Shown piece after piece: positions 27,894-36,381 of a DNA stretch of 64,000 nucleotides. The translations under genes and the position numbers were made by a program. The number at the start of each line of letters is the position of its first letter. Within the stretch, counting starts at the first letter, position 1. A model generated the notes under the pieces. It worked only from the letters and a program-made list of their open reading frames with translations. It was not told where the DNA came from and did not search any database. The stretch comes from Terrimonas rubra (GTDB taxonomy: Bacteria; Bacteroidota; Bacteroidia; Chitinophagales; Chitinophagaceae): NCBI RefSeq assembly GCF_042686025.1, contig NZ_JBHUOZ010000001.1, positions 248,001-312,000 on the forward strand, in the 5' to 3' direction.

Positions 27894-30398
27894 TCATAGT
27901 TTCCTCAACTCCACCCACACTTCTCCTTTCACTGTCCCTTCTATTCCTTCCTGGTACCGGCTCATTCTTTTATTCCATTCATGTACCCTCGGGTTATTCT
28001 CCGTTGTTTTAGGGTCAAGCTCGGCAAGGGTTTTTCCTTTTGGCACACTGATAATTAACATCAGCTGCCTGTCATGCTTAAACAGCAATAATTGCTGGAA
28101 GCCGGCATTACAAAACCCCTTCGCCACTTCAGGCCATTTTTCAAATTGTGTGGCATGATCTTCCAGGTATTGTTGCTGTTTTTTGGTATCAGCCACCAGG
28201 TTGGCCGTGATAATAAAATGATCCCATTCGCCTGCCAGCTCTTTATCACTGCAATGCTGTTTTTTATTGTACTGGTAAAACAGGTCGTAATATGCCTTTA
28301 CGGTTGTACCGGGAAAACGTTTCTGTATCCGGCCTTCCATCACGCCCACATCCTGCATACGTGCATAAACCACAAAACGGTTTTTCCATTGGTACACAGC
28401 ATTACTGTCTACCTGGTATTGATGCAAAAAGGTTTTCAATTGCTGTATGTTCAATACGCTATCCCGGTGCACAATAATTTCAATCACTTCCGGGTGCTCT
28501 TCGTTAATGGCATAAGCTTTATCATAGCCCTGTATATATTGTAATAACTCTTTGTTTAAAACACCCGCTTTTCGTTGTATGGCTGCCGGCACCTGCGGAC
28601 CATTGTCCTCCCAACTATTGCCGGGGCCATTGTTATTTTGCAGGTATTTTGTAGCAGGACTATAATTATTCCGGATAGTAATATTGGAGGATCCTTCATC
28701 GGTATACAAATAAAACCAGTGCGATGGCAGGTGGGCATACGGTGCTTTGTACACACTGTCCACATAGTTCTCTTCTATTACCGATCCCGGCTGGGCACTT
28801 AAAGTATACACCCCGGCACAATCGTAATTGTGTTTACCATACAGCACAATACGATTGGCCCTTACCGTATTGTTCCGCATCATATTTTCGTTGGGGTTCC
28901 AGCCCCAGCCCATACTAATGCCGCTATACGAGGTATTTTCAATATGGTTATTGGCAACCATTGAATTCCGGGTATATCCTAAAGCAATGGCAGCACAGCT
29001 CCAGTCCTCATTCGCCACATCGGTTATCACATTATTAGTTAGTGTAAGCCGGTTACAATACAGGCTGGTGTCTTTGGGGAAATAGGTAGTATGAATTTCT
29101 CTTGACGGCTCAGCAAATACGCCACCCATAATGGCCGTGCCACCAATATTTTTAAATACATTGCCTGTTACCATATTGTCATAAACACCGGTATGGTAAT
29201 CCAGTGCTGTGGATGCCATCCGGGTAAACAGGCAATTGGCAAATCCTGTATGGCTGGCATAGTTCACCTCCACAGCTGCTGCCGGTCTGCCTATCCATGC
29301 CTGGTTATCCAGTTGCGGCCGTTCCGCAGTTCCTGCCGGCCTTAGCTTGTAAGCCTCCGTCATATACATGCCTGCCTGGTGAGGTACATGGCCATATAAA
29401 GCAGGCCGCTGCCAGCCGGTATGGGCAAACTGCAGGTTTTTAAAATACACTTCCTGCACCGGCTTATCTGCGGTACCGTTTATGCTGATCAGTGTTTCTG
29501 TAAACGGCGCCATCACAGTTGCACGGTTCATTTGTTCGCCCGGTAAAGGCCAGTAATACATTTTTTTTGCTGTGGAATCCAGGTACCATTCACCCGGTTC
29601 ATCTAAAAACTCAATGGCATTGGTAAGGTTAAAGGCCGAGTTGCCCGTATGTTTCGATATCCAGGGCGCCGGCCATGGATGCTCGTTCTGTATCTTACTT
29701 TCCGGTTCGTAAAAATAAACACTGGCCGTATCCCTGTTATACTTCACCTGTTTAATACGCAGCATGGCAATGGCCCACCATTGGTGTATAAATAACTCCG
29801 GGGGTGTTGATTGTTTTACTTGTATGGGTTTCGGTAATAAGATCTTACAGCTGGCATCCGTTTTATTCCAGTCCAGTATACGCCCCATAGTATTACCATT
29901 AAAGTATTTTGCCCGGGCAGCTTTACGGTTATTCACCCATAACTGGCGAAACTGCAGGGGTATACCATTTACTACCGGCACATCTGCCACCCATAGGTAT
30001 TGGTGTACACCAGTCTGTAATCCTTTTACGGTATAACTTAATTTATTCCAGTTATTTATGGCTATACCACCGCTAATGATGGTCTGCTCCCTGCCGGCCC
30101 CGTTGATCACTAAAGGACTTTGGGCGGTACCGGCATCTTCGGCTTTAATAGATATGGTTTCATAAACGGGATAAACTCCTTTTTGCAGTTGAATGGTGAT
30201 GCCCTGTTGTATACCCGGGGCCTGTGTACGTCTTAACGCTCTTGCCTTTTTAATGGCTGCCTGTAAGGTTTGTAAGGGGTTATTAATGCTGCCGTCGTTG
30301 TTATCGTTACCCTGTGGCGATACGTAGATATCTGTTGCCCGTAATGATCCGGCAAATAGTAAAATAAGCACAAACAGGCAAAAGGGCAATCGTTTCAT
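27894..30398 (-). CDS. Right-handed beta-helix glycosidase-like protein (GH141-like) fused to RhaM-like domain
   Basis: This is a secreted 834-residue protein with a signal peptide of about 21 residues (ending SLRA). Residues 22 to about 630 form a parallel beta-helix enzyme with IYVSPQGNDNNDGSINNPLQ, GITIQLQKGVYPVYETI, LQFRQLWVNNRKAARAKYF and repeated helix turns (NNHIENTSYSGISMGWGW). This layout fits GH141, the family of RG-II alpha-L-fucosidase BT1002. Residues 633-722 and 723-834 are two small alpha/beta regions. The second resembles L-rhamnose mutarotase (FEKWPEVAKGFCNAGFQQLL, with the HA-WPEV pattern). A mutarotase domain on a secreted glycosidase is unusual. The gene starts a long minus-strand operon after an 886-bp noncoding stretch. 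Confidence 0.75.
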   Translation of the reverse strand: MKRLPFCLFVLILLFAGSLRATDIYVSPQGNDNNDGSINNPLQTLQAAIKKARALRRTQAPGIQQGITIQLQKGVYPVYETISIKAEDAGTAQSPLVINGAGREQTIISGGIAINNWNKLSYTVKGLQTGVHQYLWVADVPVVNGIPLQFRQLWVNNRKAARAKYFNGNTMGRILDWNKTDASCKILLPKPIQVKQSTPPELFIHQWWAIAMLRIKQVKYNRDTASVYFYEPESKIQNEHPWPAPWISKHTGNSAFNLTNAIEFLDEPGEWYLDSTAKKMYYWPLPGEQMNRATVMAPFTETLISINGTADKPVQEVYFKNLQFAHTGWQRPALYGHVPHQAGMYMTEAYKLRPAGTAERPQLDNQAWIGRPAAAVEVNYASHTGFANCLFTRMASTALDYHTGVYDNMVTGNVFKNIGGTAIMGGVFAEPSREIHTTYFPKDTSLYCNRLTLTNNVITDVANEDWSCAAIALGYTRNSMVANNHIENTSYSGISMGWGWNPNENMMRNNTVRANRIVLYGKHNYDCAGVYTLSAQPGSVIEENYVDSVYKAPYAHLPSHWFYLYTDEGSSNITIRNNYSPATKYLQNNNGPGNSWEDNGPQVPAAIQRKAGVLNKELLQYIQGYDKAYAINEEHPEVIEIIVHRDSVLNIQQLKTFLHQYQVDSNAVYQWKNRFVVYARMQDVGVMEGRIQKRFPGTTVKAYYDLFYQYNKKQHCSDKELAGEWDHFIITANLVADTKKQQQYLEDHATQFEKWPEVAKGFCNAGFQQLLLFKHDRQLMLIISVPKGKTLAELDPKTTENNPRVHEWNKRMSRYQEGIEGTVKGEVWVELRKL

Positions 30399-30858
30399 TA
30401 TTACAAATATTAATCCTGTGCCGTAACACTTAACCAGCAGGCAATTAGAAACTTAAATGTAGGCCCCTTACCCGGCCTGAAAAATGTATGTATTAGTTAT
30501 AAAGATGGAATATATTACTATTGCATACTGTAACATGCTTTAAAGTCTTTGTTATGCGGGCCCCGTACCGGGAAACCGGCTGCAGCAATTACTGAACGGC
30601 TTGTTCCGTTCGCCTTATTCCCGGTACGGGCCGGGCTTTTCGCTATTACTCCTCGCCCCAGCCACATCACCACCCGCCGGCTGCGGGGTAACCGCTGCAA
30701 TCCCTGCCCGGAACCGTTTACCCCCTGATGAAAAATGTACCAGGCTATACAGTATGCACCCGCAATACTACTGTTGTAACATCACACAAGCAACAACCAA
30801 CAGCGTTACTACTACAGGGCCCGTATCATCTTATAAGCAGGCTGCTATTGACTTTCAT

Positions 30859-30884
30859 AAAAAAACCGGGGTAGAAACCCCGGT
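30859..30884 (-). terminator. Rho-independent terminator, minus strand, without an adjacent gene
   Basis: ACCGGGG (30865-30871) and CCCCGGT (30878-30884) form a perfect 7-bp stem with a 6-nt loop. On the minus strand the stem is followed by seven T residues (30865 down to 30859, the first shared with the stem). It lies about 400 bp beyond the stop of the SUFU-like gene, so it ends either that transcript or a small RNA. Confidence 0.75.
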
Positions 30885-30929
30885 AGATTTGTTAAAATTG
30901 CCATACTAAAAAGATAAATATCGTTACAC

Positions 30930-31185
30930 ACCAACAGGTGCGAAATGTTGTTGACTTTTACCTGCCGCCCGGTTTCGTGCGCTCAGCGCAATCGTTGCCG
31001 GATCGTTGAAAAAAAATATAAATGCCTGTGTCAGTACCTGTTCCCCACTGATTAACCGGATGCTGGTTTGTTATTGCAAGCTGTTCAACAGCTTTTACGG
31101 GTAAGTAAATGGCCCATGTGCAAATCAAAAAACGCTTTTTAGCTAATCGTTCTTTACCAACCGCTGTTTCTGGTATAAACAGCTG
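30930..31185 (-). ncRNA. Candidate structured noncoding RNA or 3' untranslated region
   Basis: Four compact hairpins lie upstream (minus-strand sense) of the terminator: CAACA/TGTTG at 30932-30950, TGCGCT/AGCGCA at 30978-30990, AAGCTGTT/AACAGCTT at 31078-31094 and GCTGTTT/AAACAGC at 31161-31181. No coding frame fits. I recognise no known RNA family, so the call rests only on hairpin density and the terminator. Confidence 0.3.
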
Positions 31186-31284
31186 TCACTCATTTAATAC
31201 AGTAAAATTAGTGGCAGTTAAAAGGCCCTGCAATGTAATTATCTACTAAAATGATGTCATATTTTACTATTTCATTACAGTAAG

Positions 31285-32373
31285 TTATACTACCGATGGC
31301 CTGTTACCGGTAATAACCCAGTTGATATCGGCATTGATCATTTTTTCTATCAATGGGTAACCCCCATTCGGTTCTTTATGTGCAAACTCCCTTTCGGCCA
31401 GGGTAATGGGTTGCGCCCAGTAAATATTTACTTTGTCTCCATTCATTTCCAGCGAAGGCAATGCGGGTCCGTTATAAAGGGCCGAAGAAAGGATCAGGCT
31501 TTCAAATGGCGGCTTTACCGCATTGGAACTAATGGTATGTCCTTCTCCCAGCCAGCTGATCTTTCGCCAGGGCATGCCTGCCAGGCCGGCAATTCCCTGC
31601 GCCAGCTCCATGGCAAAAGCTTCGCCCAGCGATTGCTGTACGGCTAAACCAAGTTCCATCCGGCGATAAGCAGTGGCCGTATCACTGTACAAATAATCCA
31701 CCCAGGGCATGGGACGTTGCGAAATACCTATGGTCAAAAATACATAGAGGTCTTCATACTTAAAAGATACCAGGGCCATGGGCGGCCAGGTGCCCCCATC
31801 AATGGCAAAGTATTGATGGTGCGGACCAAATACTTTTTCATAACTGCTCAATATATATTCCTGTGTAGCAGGCCAGGGCGAACTGTCCTCCGTCCACTGG
31901 TCAATAAGTTCCATTGTTTTATAGGTTGCCTCAATTAACACATTATCGGCAGTTAAAGGAAACAGGGTATTGGTTTCTGCTATACAATCTTTTGCATAGG
32001 TCACCGGGTTTTCCATATACAAACTCCAGCCGGGGATAATGGCAATGATCTCTTCCTCATATAACAGGGATGCGCCATCCTCTGCTTCTGTCCAAACCAG
32101 GGCCAGGCCTTCTTCTTCCATTGGTGTTGCGCCATCAGGATGGGCACAATGTATGGCAGGCAATAAAGGCGCCTGCCCCTGCTGCATGGCCTCATAATCA
32201 AACTCCGCCGGCGCTGCCGTTAAATTGCGTACCCAGCTACTGCGCATAGGATATTGCTCTGCCAGGTCGGGATGTGGCTGAATGTACAGGTAAACAGTAG
32301 TATCCGTTTGTTCTACAATGGCACGAAGCGTACCGGAAGGGTTAACCGAATCTAAAAGAATTGTTGGTTCCAT
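31285..32373 (-). CDS. Suppressor-of-fused (SUFU)-like domain protein
   Basis: This 362-residue protein has no signal peptide and is probably cytoplasmic. The C-terminal half resembles bacterial SUFU-domain proteins: HTISSNAVKPPFESLILSSA, KVNIYWAQPITLAEREFAH, GGYPLIEKM and the terminal WVITGNRPSVV. The N-terminal half is acidic and rich in E, D and P. Bacterial SUFU proteins often belong to toxin-immunity or regulatory sets but have no assigned biochemical role. No partner toxin is visible. The gene is isolated between two noncoding, repeat-rich stretches and appears unrelated to the glycan locus. Confidence 0.65.
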   Translation of the reverse strand: MEPTILLDSVNPSGTLRAIVEQTDTTVYLYIQPHPDLAEQYPMRSSWVRNLTAAPAEFDYEAMQQGQAPLLPAIHCAHPDGATPMEEEGLALVWTEAEDGASLLYEEEIIAIIPGWSLYMENPVTYAKDCIAETNTLFPLTADNVLIEATYKTMELIDQWTEDSSPWPATQEYILSSYEKVFGPHHQYFAIDGGTWPPMALVSFKYEDLYVFLTIGISQRPMPWVDYLYSDTATAYRRMELGLAVQQSLGEAFAMELAQGIAGLAGMPWRKISWLGEGHTISSNAVKPPFESLILSSALYNGPALPSLEMNGDKVNIYWAQPITLAEREFAHKEPNGGYPLIEKMINADINWVITGNRPSVV

Positions 32374-33118
32374 ATGGGTGATTTTGTGTTTTAAATATGT
32401 CAGCCATTCATATTAACAGCAATCAAATATAACCAGTATTTAGGTTGTTTGTCTTGCCCTGTTAATAAAATAGGATTAAGTTAATGTCGGGCATTATGGT
32501 TACCAATAGCGACATAATGAATAATCATATTAAAATTAAACGATACCAGTAACATGCGACCCCGCCGGGGTCGGTTTCATCTACGCCTTTTCGGCTATAA
32601 ACATTTTATCCCTATGGGATAAGGAAAATCACATACCCTTTCGTTTCATTTAATGGCAGCTAATTTCTGGTAATCTGGTTTATCATTCATCTACTATCAA
32701 CAACATGCGACCCCGCCGGCGTCGAACGCACGCTGTCGCTTTGCTATAAATATGTTATCCCTACGGGATAAAAATTTATAGCTCCATAACAATATATTTG
32801 TTCTGTATTATTGTATGTATACACAAAGGAGTTTGATTTATTCCTCAAAGACCGGAATGCATTTTTATCCCGGAAATGATATGCTAAAAATATTGAAAGC
32901 TTTTTGTGTAACAGGATATGCTTCCTATCGCCGGCATAACGTAATCCTGCGAAGGAATGATAAATCTTTTGACGGATAATACGGACTGATGCCTTCGGCA
33001 TCACAACTTTATAGATGCACGATTGATGAAAGTATTTTCGACCCCGGAGCGGGTCGCATGTTAACCGTAAGGACAGTACAATAAAATCATCACCAGCAGG
33101 TAAATAGTTATTTACCCC
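32374..33118. repeat. Palindromic REP-like repeat block
   Basis: This is 745 bp without a supported gene. Two direct copies of a composite element occur. Each has a CGACCCC...GGGGTCG-type hairpin preceded by ACATG (32552-32573 and 32704-32724) and, about 50 bp on, TTATCCC/GGGATAA hairpins with 3-nt loops (32606-32622 and 32755-32771). A third GACCCC element is inverted at 33039-33062 and reads CGGGTCGCATGTTA at its end. A GATGCC/GGCATC hairpin is at 32988-33002. This type of repeat is widespread between genes of Bacteroidota. Confidence 0.85.
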
Positions 33119-34018
33119 TTAGCCGTTTACCGCTTTCTTTTTTGCATCAAACCTCGACAATAATAACCCTACCAATACCAACACCACCCCAATAATGGTA
33201 TACATATCCAGCGGCTCTTTTAACAACCATGATGCATAAGCAAATCCAAATACCGGGCATAGAAACAACCATAAACCGGCTCTCACCGCATCTGTTTTTA
33301 ACAACCATAACCATATTTGTACCGCTGCAATGGAAACCGGTATGGCCAGCCAGGCAACACTTTGCCAGAAAGAATGATTAAAGTGATTCAGCCCGGGCTC
33401 ATAATAAAATAAGGTAACGGGTAAAAGAAAAATACCGCCCAGCAAAGTTTGCCAGCCATTAATAGTGAACAGGTGCAGGCCTTTCCAGTCTTTCGAGGAA
33501 AAGTAGATAGCAGCAATGGAATAGGATAACATACTGACAAATAAAATGACCAGCCCCCCGGGAGTCACATAAGCATCCCCGAATAGTGGCCAGGCTGCGC
33601 AGATGACACCGGCCGAGCAGATCACTAAAGCAAGTACAATAGTGGCTGTGAGTTTTTTGTTGAGAAAGAACACCGACATCACACTCATAAAAACCGGGTT
33701 GATGGCCGTGGATAAAGAGCCGATACCCGCCGATACCGTTTTCATAGCCACCACGTATAAACCAAGGTAAATGGTAATATTCAACAACCCGTAAATGGCA
33801 ATTTGCTGCCATTGTTTGCCCGTCGGGAGCTTTTCACGCATCAGCAGGTGGGCTATCAGTAACATGATAAGCGCTGCCATGCCAAACCTCACACTGGCAA
33901 TCACCAGTGGCTGGGCAACCAGTAAACCTATTTTAGTAGCAGCTGATGCCGAAGCCCATAGTGCTGCAAATAACAACCCGCCTGTAAACCATTTCAGCTT
34001 TGCATTTCCCGTATTCAA
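33119..34018 (-). CDS. EamA/DMT family transporter
   Basis: This is an inner-membrane transporter of 299 residues with ten predicted helices in two EamA repeats (about 10-140 and 150-290), for example FTGGLLFAALWASASAATKI, MLLIAHLLMREKLP, VFMSVMSVFFLNKKLT and TIIGVVLVLVGLLLSRF. The family exports or imports small metabolites. There is no in-frame ATG before residue 47, so TTG at 34018 is the likely start because it retains the first helix. It follows the esterase/isomerase gene by 40 bp and may belong to the same operon. The substrate is unknown. Confidence 0.87.
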   Translation of the reverse strand: MNTGNAKLKWFTGGLLFAALWASASAATKIGLLVAQPLVIASVRFGMAALIMLLIAHLLMREKLPTGKQWQQIAIYGLLNITIYLGLYVVAMKTVSAGIGSLSTAINPVFMSVMSVFFLNKKLTATIVLALVICSAGVICAAWPLFGDAYVTPGGLVILFVSMLSYSIAAIYFSSKDWKGLHLFTINGWQTLLGGIFLLPVTLFYYEPGLNHFNHSFWQSVAWLAIPVSIAAVQIWLWLLKTDAVRAGLWLFLCPVFGFAYASWLLKEPLDMYTIIGVVLVLVGLLLSRFDAKKKAVNG

Positions 34019-34058
34019 CCGCTTAGTATTTTAACAGGCTAAATTATTCATAACCGGC

Positions 34059-36266
34059 TTACCGCTGAAATATCTTTTTAAGGTAGGCCGTATTAGCACC
34101 GTAATTGTATTTGGTCTCCCTGGCTCTTGCCGCTTCCCGGCTTCTCTCTATCACCAGCCAGCCGCTCCATCCCATGTTATCTAAGGTTTGTTTTACCTGG
34201 TACAGGTTAAGCTCCTTATCATCCTGCAATAACACACTGTCCTTATTGGTAGCGTGTATCATGCTGATCCTGTCCCTGCCTAATATTTTTAATTCACTCA
34301 ACAGGTCACGGCCTTCTTTTAAAGGGTTAGAGAAATTGAAATAAATTTTTATGGCAGGAGAGCCAATTTCTTTCAGCAGTTGTACTTCTTCTTTTGCTGA
34401 GAGGGCTGTTTCAATGCCGATCACTACCCCCGCATCTTCCGCCATTTTACCGGCTACTTTCAGTCGCTCTACCACAGCAGCTCTCAGGCCGGGTTCTTTT
34501 TTCAGGTCACATTGTACGCCCAAGGGCAGGAAAGCATGTTTTACCCCCATCTGCTGCATGGTAGTAATACAATCGGCAATACTTTGTTTATATTCAGGCC
34601 TGGTACAGAATGCCTGGGCATAGTAACCTGTCATGGCCAGTGAAAAAATTTCAACCTTATTCTCTTTAGCCGTTTGTAAAAATTTAGTGCTGATACTATC
34701 AACCGCTAATTGGTTATCAAAGGTGGGGCTGTTACCCAGTCCGCCCATATCCACTTCTACCCCATCGGCTTTTAGTTCGGCGGTTAAAGTAATGGCACTT
34801 AGTTTTTGCCTTTTTAATAACATCAGGTCAATCAACCCGATCTTATAACGCTGGCCCGCCTTTGCTTTCTCCACCTCGGTATAGAAGAGCTTTTCAAGGT
34901 TCTCAAATCCTTTTACCGCATGTGCAGGCAGTTTTTCACCATTATTACCAAAAACGTACAAAGCTTCCTTAGGCTCTATGGTAATGGCCGATTCATCAAT
35001 ATAGCCGTTTGCATTTTGTATAGCCCCTATATTTAGTTGCAAGTGTTTGGCCATAAAACGGTACACCGCAGTACGTTTGTTAATACCAAAATCATGTTTT
35101 TCCGCAGGCAGGTGTACATTCTCCACATTATCCTTTTTATTGTACCAGCTATACATTTTTTGCAGGTAAGGAAAATCATGTTCCGGCATTTTATCGGTCC
35201 AGTCGCCGCCGTCACTGATCACCAGTTGCGGATTGGGCGCTGCCATAGCCGCTATTTCCACATTGTTGGTACGGCCTGAACAACTGAATATATCCATACC
35301 GCTTTCGCAGGGACAGCCACCATAGAAATAAGAGGATAAAGAAACTACAGGTGCTGATATTTTAATGCGTTCATCAATAGCCGCCATCAATACGGTATGA
35401 CTGCCACCGCCCGAACCACCGGTGATAGCTACTCTCTCTTTATCAGCATCTTTTTGCGCCAGCAGGTAATCCAGTATCCTGATAGCCCCTAATGCCTGGA
35501 TGGTCATGGCCAGGCTTCGCCGGTGGTCCTCGTATTTAAATTGTAACATCGATTCACCCCAGGCAAAGAGGTCATAACTGATGGCCATAGCGCCCATACG
35601 GGCCAGCGCTGCACAACGTAGCTGACAATCGGCGCGATAACGATGGTCCTGCCAATGCCCGTCGGGGTTTAATATAACCGGAATTTTGCCTTTGTATTTT
35701 TCAGGTTTGTATAAAGAACCGTTGATCCATACACCGGGTAAAATTTCCAGTGCAATATTTTGTACGGTATAACCTTTAAATTTTCTAACAGTAGTAAGAA
35801 CAGGCTTTAATGTTGGCTGTGCCGGTAAAGCGGAGAGTTGCAATTGCTCCTTTATACAGTCCCTTAATTGTTCTTTACGTACCTCCCACTCATGCAGGTT
35901 GTTGTACTGTGCCGCAATCCTGTCAAGTTCGGCCCAGCCTTCCTGTGGCTGCCAGCGGTAGTATTCAAAATCGCTTAGTTTGTATACTTTCTCCTGCTCC
36001 TTCTTTACTTTCATATCAAAGATGGAAAGCACATTACGCAGGGTTTCGTCCACATCATTACGGTAACGCCAGTCGGCATAACTTACCCATTTATCCTTCA
36101 CCGCTTTTTCATCGTATTTTATTTTAACGCCGTATTTTTTCTGAATATCATCCAGTACTTCCTTAAGCGTTTTTTTAAACTGGTTGTCGCTGTTATTGTT
36201 TTGCGCAAATGCAGGAATACAGCATACTAAACACAACGCCAGTTTTATAAAAAATAACAATCGCAT
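34059..36266 (-). CDS. Three-domain protein: STN-like, alpha/beta-hydrolase esterase, xylose-isomerase-like TIM barrel
   Basis: This is a secreted 735-residue protein with a signal peptide of about 21 residues (ending IPAFAQ). Residues about 25-95 look like an STN (secretin/TonB short N-terminal) domain (KKTLKEVLDDIQKKYGVKIK, ETLRNVLSIFDMKVKK). Residues about 125-420 are an alpha/beta hydrolase with VILNPDGHW, nucleophile motif GGSGGGSHTVL and a late KHDFG histidine, resembling acetylxylan or pectin esterases. Residues about 470-735 match the xylose isomerase-like/AP-endonuclease-2 fold (AGVVIGIETALSAKEEVQLL, RISMIHATNK, GWLVIERSR). I know no characterised protein with this order. It lies within the glycan locus after a repeat-bearing gap and may act on acylated sugar fragments in the periplasm. 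Confidence 0.8.
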   Translation of the reverse strand: MRLLFFIKLALCLVCCIPAFAQNNNSDNQFKKTLKEVLDDIQKKYGVKIKYDEKAVKDKWVSYADWRYRNDVDETLRNVLSIFDMKVKKEQEKVYKLSDFEYYRWQPQEGWAELDRIAAQYNNLHEWEVRKEQLRDCIKEQLQLSALPAQPTLKPVLTTVRKFKGYTVQNIALEILPGVWINGSLYKPEKYKGKIPVILNPDGHWQDHRYRADCQLRCAALARMGAMAISYDLFAWGESMLQFKYEDHRRSLAMTIQALGAIRILDYLLAQKDADKERVAITGGSGGGSHTVLMAAIDERIKISAPVVSLSSYFYGGCPCESGMDIFSCSGRTNNVEIAAMAAPNPQLVISDGGDWTDKMPEHDFPYLQKMYSWYNKKDNVENVHLPAEKHDFGINKRTAVYRFMAKHLQLNIGAIQNANGYIDESAITIEPKEALYVFGNNGEKLPAHAVKGFENLEKLFYTEVEKAKAGQRYKIGLIDLMLLKRQKLSAITLTAELKADGVEVDMGGLGNSPTFDNQLAVDSISTKFLQTAKENKVEIFSLAMTGYYAQAFCTRPEYKQSIADCITTMQQMGVKHAFLPLGVQCDLKKEPGLRAAVVERLKVAGKMAEDAGVVIGIETALSAKEEVQLLKEIGSPAIKIYFNFSNPLKEGRDLLSELKILGRDRISMIHATNKDSVLLQDDKELNLYQVKQTLDNMGWSGWLVIERSREAARARETKYNYGANTAYLKKIFQR

Positions 36267-36326
36267 TTTGTAATTAGTAATTAATAATTAACAATGAAAA
36301 AAAACCTCCAAATGCTCATCTGTGTT

Positions 36327-36375
36327 CATGCAGTACAAGTGTGCGACGCAAGGAACGATGCCAATGGCACTACAG
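36327..36375. repeat. ACAAGTGTGCGACGCAA dispersed repeat, copy 2
   Basis: This copy reads CATGCAGTACAAGTGTGCGA at its start, then CGCAAGGAACGATG and GGCACTACAGCC. It is nearly identical to the copy at 15105-15156 over the first 35 bases and sits in the gap between the DapA-family gene and the three-domain protein. Confidence 0.85.
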
Positions 36376-36381
36376 CCGGGA

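Larger units (their letters stand above)
30399..31284. other. Long noncoding region with nested inverted repeats and minus-strand terminator
   Basis: No gene is supported in these 886 bp. A near-perfect inverted repeat (about 30559-30574 with 30617-30632) encloses a second hairpin (GAACGG 30594-30599, CCGTTC 30606-30611) and is followed by a GC-rich segment with ACCGCTGCAATCCCTGCCCGG. To its right are a minus-strand terminator (30859-30884) and several short palindromes up to 31181. An untranslated leader, a small RNA or a dispersed repeat are all possible. The proximal end should hold the promoter for the beta-helix gene. Confidence 0.5.

Noticed and set aside
30601..30909. 102-codon plus-strand frame in the long noncoding region
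   Set aside because: Runs through the inverted repeat and through the terminator hairpin, has no recognisable domain and its composition follows the repeats.
32744..33004. 86-codon minus-strand frame inside the REP-like block
   Set aside because: Encoded largely by palindromic repeat sequence; such frames recur as artefacts of these repeats.
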